Positions 5,098 through 6,483 of a DNA stretch of 6,483 nucleotides are shown here, one piece after another. Origin of the DNA: Methanosarcinales archaeon (GTDB lineage: Archaea > Halobacteriota > Methanosarcinia > Methanosarcinales > Methanocomedenaceae); NCBI GenBank assembly GCA_013330355.1, contig DUIM01000081.1:3058-9540 (forward strand), written 5' to 3'. Each line of letters starts with the position of its first letter. Position 1 is the first letter of the stretch. Position numbers and translations under genes: made by a program. The notes below the pieces were generated by a model. The model was not told the origin of the DNA, searched no databases, and saw nothing but the letters and a program-made list of their open reading frames with translations.

Positions 5098-5655
5098 ATG
5101 GGGGCTGATATGATAGAGAGCAAAACATCCACTTACATTAAAGTTCCCATGGATAGGGTCGGCGCAATAATCGGACCTGAAGGGAGCATTAAAAATATTA
5201 TTGAGAAAAAGTCCACTTCAAAACTTGACATTGACAGTAATACTGGGAGTGTTGAGATCATTAGCCCCGAAGATCCCCTGATGGCAATGAGGGCTGCAGA
5301 GGTAATAAAGGCTATCGGGAGGGGTTTTAGTCCTGAAAAGGCCCTGCGCCTGTTTGATGATGATATGCTGATCCTGGAAATTATTGATCTGAGCCACATA
5401 GCTAATACGCCCAAGGAAATGAAACGGCTTAAGGGCCGGATAATCGGTAAGAACGGCAGGACTAGGGAGATGTTCGAAAACCTGACAGGCAGTAAGTTAT
5501 CGGTTATGGGGAAAACAGTAAGCTTGATGGGGTACCCTGACCAGGTACTGGTAGTACGTACCGGTCTCGAGATGCTGCTCAAGGGTTCTCCGCACGGTCC
5601 GGTATACTCTTTCCTTGAAAAGAAACGAAGGGAATTAAAAGAGAGCAGATGGTAA
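5098..5655 (+). CDS. Dim2/Pno1-like KH-domain rRNA-processing protein
   Basis: This 185-residue protein carries two KH RNA-binding domains. The first has MDRVGAIIGPEGSIKNIIE with the GxxG loop at 26-29 (GPEG). The second has RLKGRIIGKNGRTREMFENLTG with GKNG at 117-120. The linker GRGFSPEKALRLFDDD is a hallmark of the Pno1/Dim2 group. Eukaryotic Pno1 binds the 3' end of pre-18S rRNA during small-subunit maturation, and archaeal homologues are thought to act at the 16S 3' end. Position after RIO1, a partner in the same process, supports this. Two starts are possible: ATG 5098, with AGGT seven bases before, or ATG 5110 (residue 5), preceded by GGGGG. Both leave the KH domains whole; I chose the longer. 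Its stop codon lies in the loop of the terminal hairpin. Confidence 0.9.
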   Translation: MGADMIESKTSTYIKVPMDRVGAIIGPEGSIKNIIEKKSTSKLDIDSNTGSVEIISPEDPLMAMRAAEVIKAIGRGFSPEKALRLFDDDMLILEIIDLSHIANTPKEMKRLKGRIIGKNGRTREMFENLTGSKLSVMGKTVSLMGYPDQVLVVRTGLEMLLKGSPHGPVYSFLEKKRRELKESRW

Positions 5656-5667
5656 GTTCCATCTGCT
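5644..5667. terminator. Shared hairpin terminator between convergent genes
   Basis: AGCAGATGG (5644-5652) pairs perfectly with CCATCTGCT (5659-5667) around a six-base loop, TAAGTT. The loop holds the KH-protein stop codon, and the outer edge touches the stop codon of the convergent membrane-protein gene (5667-5669, minus). The two coding ends are only 11 bases apart, so one structure probably serves both transcripts. There is no long U-tract on either side, so it may act as a 3'-end stabiliser as well as a terminator. Confidence 0.6.
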
Positions 5668-6483
5668 TAATCTATTGGGAAAAATATCCTTTCCACAGCA
5701 ATATATTTCATAATCGTCAGTGCAGAATTCCCAGGATAGATTATGATCTGACCTGACCGATATGCATTTAATATGACCCTGGCTGAATATCCGTCGTAGC
5801 CGCTGATTAATTTATCGTTGTAATGTTTTATCCAGGACTTGAGTATCTTAGCCTTGACTATTGAGGGTGTATCATCCTTTTGTATTTCAGGTCGGGGGTA
5901 AATCGTACCATTGATCCAGCTACACATCTCATCAACATATATTCTTTCATCGGTTTTTTCATAAATGATATATTCTTCAGTCGATAGTTTTTTGAATGTA
6001 TCCATGTCAATTATGATCAGCCTGTCAATTAATACATTATGCTGCTTCATGGCGTTCTCAAAAAATTGCTTATTGTTTGATAATGCTCCAAGTTCAGTTA
6101 CTTCGATAACATCTGATTGTTTTGTATCCGTGTGATAGATGCTGGCAGCTTGGGGTACATCCTTATAAACCACCACTATCAGGTATGTGTTATCATCTCT
6201 CAAATCATCCATGCCGGAAGTCCATGCAAACATGGTGCCTACAAGGGCCAGTAAGATTACCAGGACAATTGCAAATCCTGTCCGCTTAATATTTTTAACG
6301 AACTTATTGGGTTTTTTCTCTACTTCATTTATGATCACTACTTCTTTAGGTGGTGCCTCTTTTGGCTTCTCTTTTATCACAGGGACCGGTTCGGATGGTG
6401 TTTCAGGTTCTTTTTCAACAGGAATCTCTTCTTTCACTGGCATTTCTGTTGATACTTCAATATCTTCCTCCGGTTTTTCATCA
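5667..6483 (-). CDS. Unrecognised single-pass membrane protein with Pro/Glu/Lys-rich N-terminal region, start outside window
   Basis: I do not recognise this family. The frame is open from the right edge to the TAA at 5669-5667. The first ATG (6443) is probably not the start: the 13 codons before it (DEKPEEDIEVSTE) continue the same acidic, proline-rich composition, and no ribosome binding site lies close before it. Counting from that Met, residues 1-47 are a low-complexity P/E/K/V stretch with PVEKEPETPSEP-like runs. A basic patch KNIKR (50-54) is followed by one membrane segment at about 55-74 (TGFAIVLVILLALVGTMFAW). About 180 residues of mixed alpha/beta character then follow, presumably outside the cell by the positive-inside rule. 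This part contains strand-like runs YLIVVVY and IDRLIIIDMD, an N-G-T sequon (WINGT) and a single cysteine. A distant resemblance to LytR-CpsA-Psr or DUF4012-like extracellular domains is a weak impression only. Confidence 0.75.
   Translation of the reverse strand, partial: DEKPEEDIEVSTEMPVKEEIPVEKEPETPSEPVPVIKEKPKEAPPKEVVIINEVEKKPNKFVKNIKRTGFAIVLVILLALVGTMFAWTSGMDDLRDDNTYLIVVVYKDVPQAASIYHTDTKQSDVIEVTELGALSNNKQFFENAMKQHNVLIDRLIIIDMDTFKKLSTEEYIIYEKTDERIYVDEMCSWINGTIYPRPEIQKDDTPSIVKAKILKSWIKHYNDKLISGYDGYSARVILNAYRSGQIIIYPGNSALTIMKYIAVERIFFPID

Noticed and set aside
5133..5582. Minus-strand frame of 149 codons opposite the KH gene
   Set aside because: It is antisense to an intact two-KH-domain protein and shows no family features.

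Overview
The window looks like chromosomal DNA of a euryarchaeon, most likely of the methanogen / anaerobic methanotroph (Methanosarcinales-like) kind. The sequence shows an archaeal Hel308 helicase, an archaeal translation initiation factor aIF1A, a RIO1 kinase and a Dim2/Pno1-type KH protein in a row, a DapL-type aminotransferase, a single-domain KaiC-like ATPase, and archaeal TTTATATA promoter boxes. The lineage below Euryarchaeota is inference from protein resemblance only. No tRNA, rRNA, CRISPR array or insertion sequence was seen.

Layout. Positions 1-1601 (minus) hold the first 533 codons of Hel308, whose C-terminus lies beyond the left edge. It is divergent from an LL-diaminopimelate aminotransferase (1694-2851, plus), with a 92-base promoter region between them. 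A KaiC-like ATPase follows (2946-3683, plus). The 254-base gap after it (3684-3937) is the richest non-coding stretch: a perfect 20-base palindrome, a strong stem-loop, two upstream TATA boxes and a structured leader. Then comes a compact operon: aIF1A (3938-4252), RIO1 (4256-5074) and the KH protein (5098-5655). It ends in a hairpin shared with a convergent membrane-protein gene (5667 to beyond 6483, minus).

The most interesting region is the leader of aIF1A. The gene has no in-frame ATG, GTG or TTG between an upstream TGA and codon 34, but a CTG (3938) sits five bases after a strong Shine-Dalgarno sequence (GAGGTG). Most of that Shine-Dalgarno sequence lies in the 3' arm of a perfect 7-bp inverted repeat (3901-3907 / 3928-3934). 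The 5' arm begins at the stop codon of a minimal ATG-TGA start-stop ORF that has its own GAGG motif. Together these suggest a translational switch, in which initiation at the start-stop ORF or initiation stringency at CTG controls synthesis of an initiation factor, as bacterial infC (AUU start) and eukaryotic eIF1 do by other means. This is inference from sequence.

The operon genes fit together. aIF1A acts in start-codon selection on the small subunit, while RIO1 and Dim2 mature the small subunit, including the 16S 3' end that carries the anti-Shine-Dalgarno sequence. The Hel308 gene is also notable for an in-frame run of six degenerate 9-base repeats coding a Gly/Ser/Pro tract within its second RecA-like domain.
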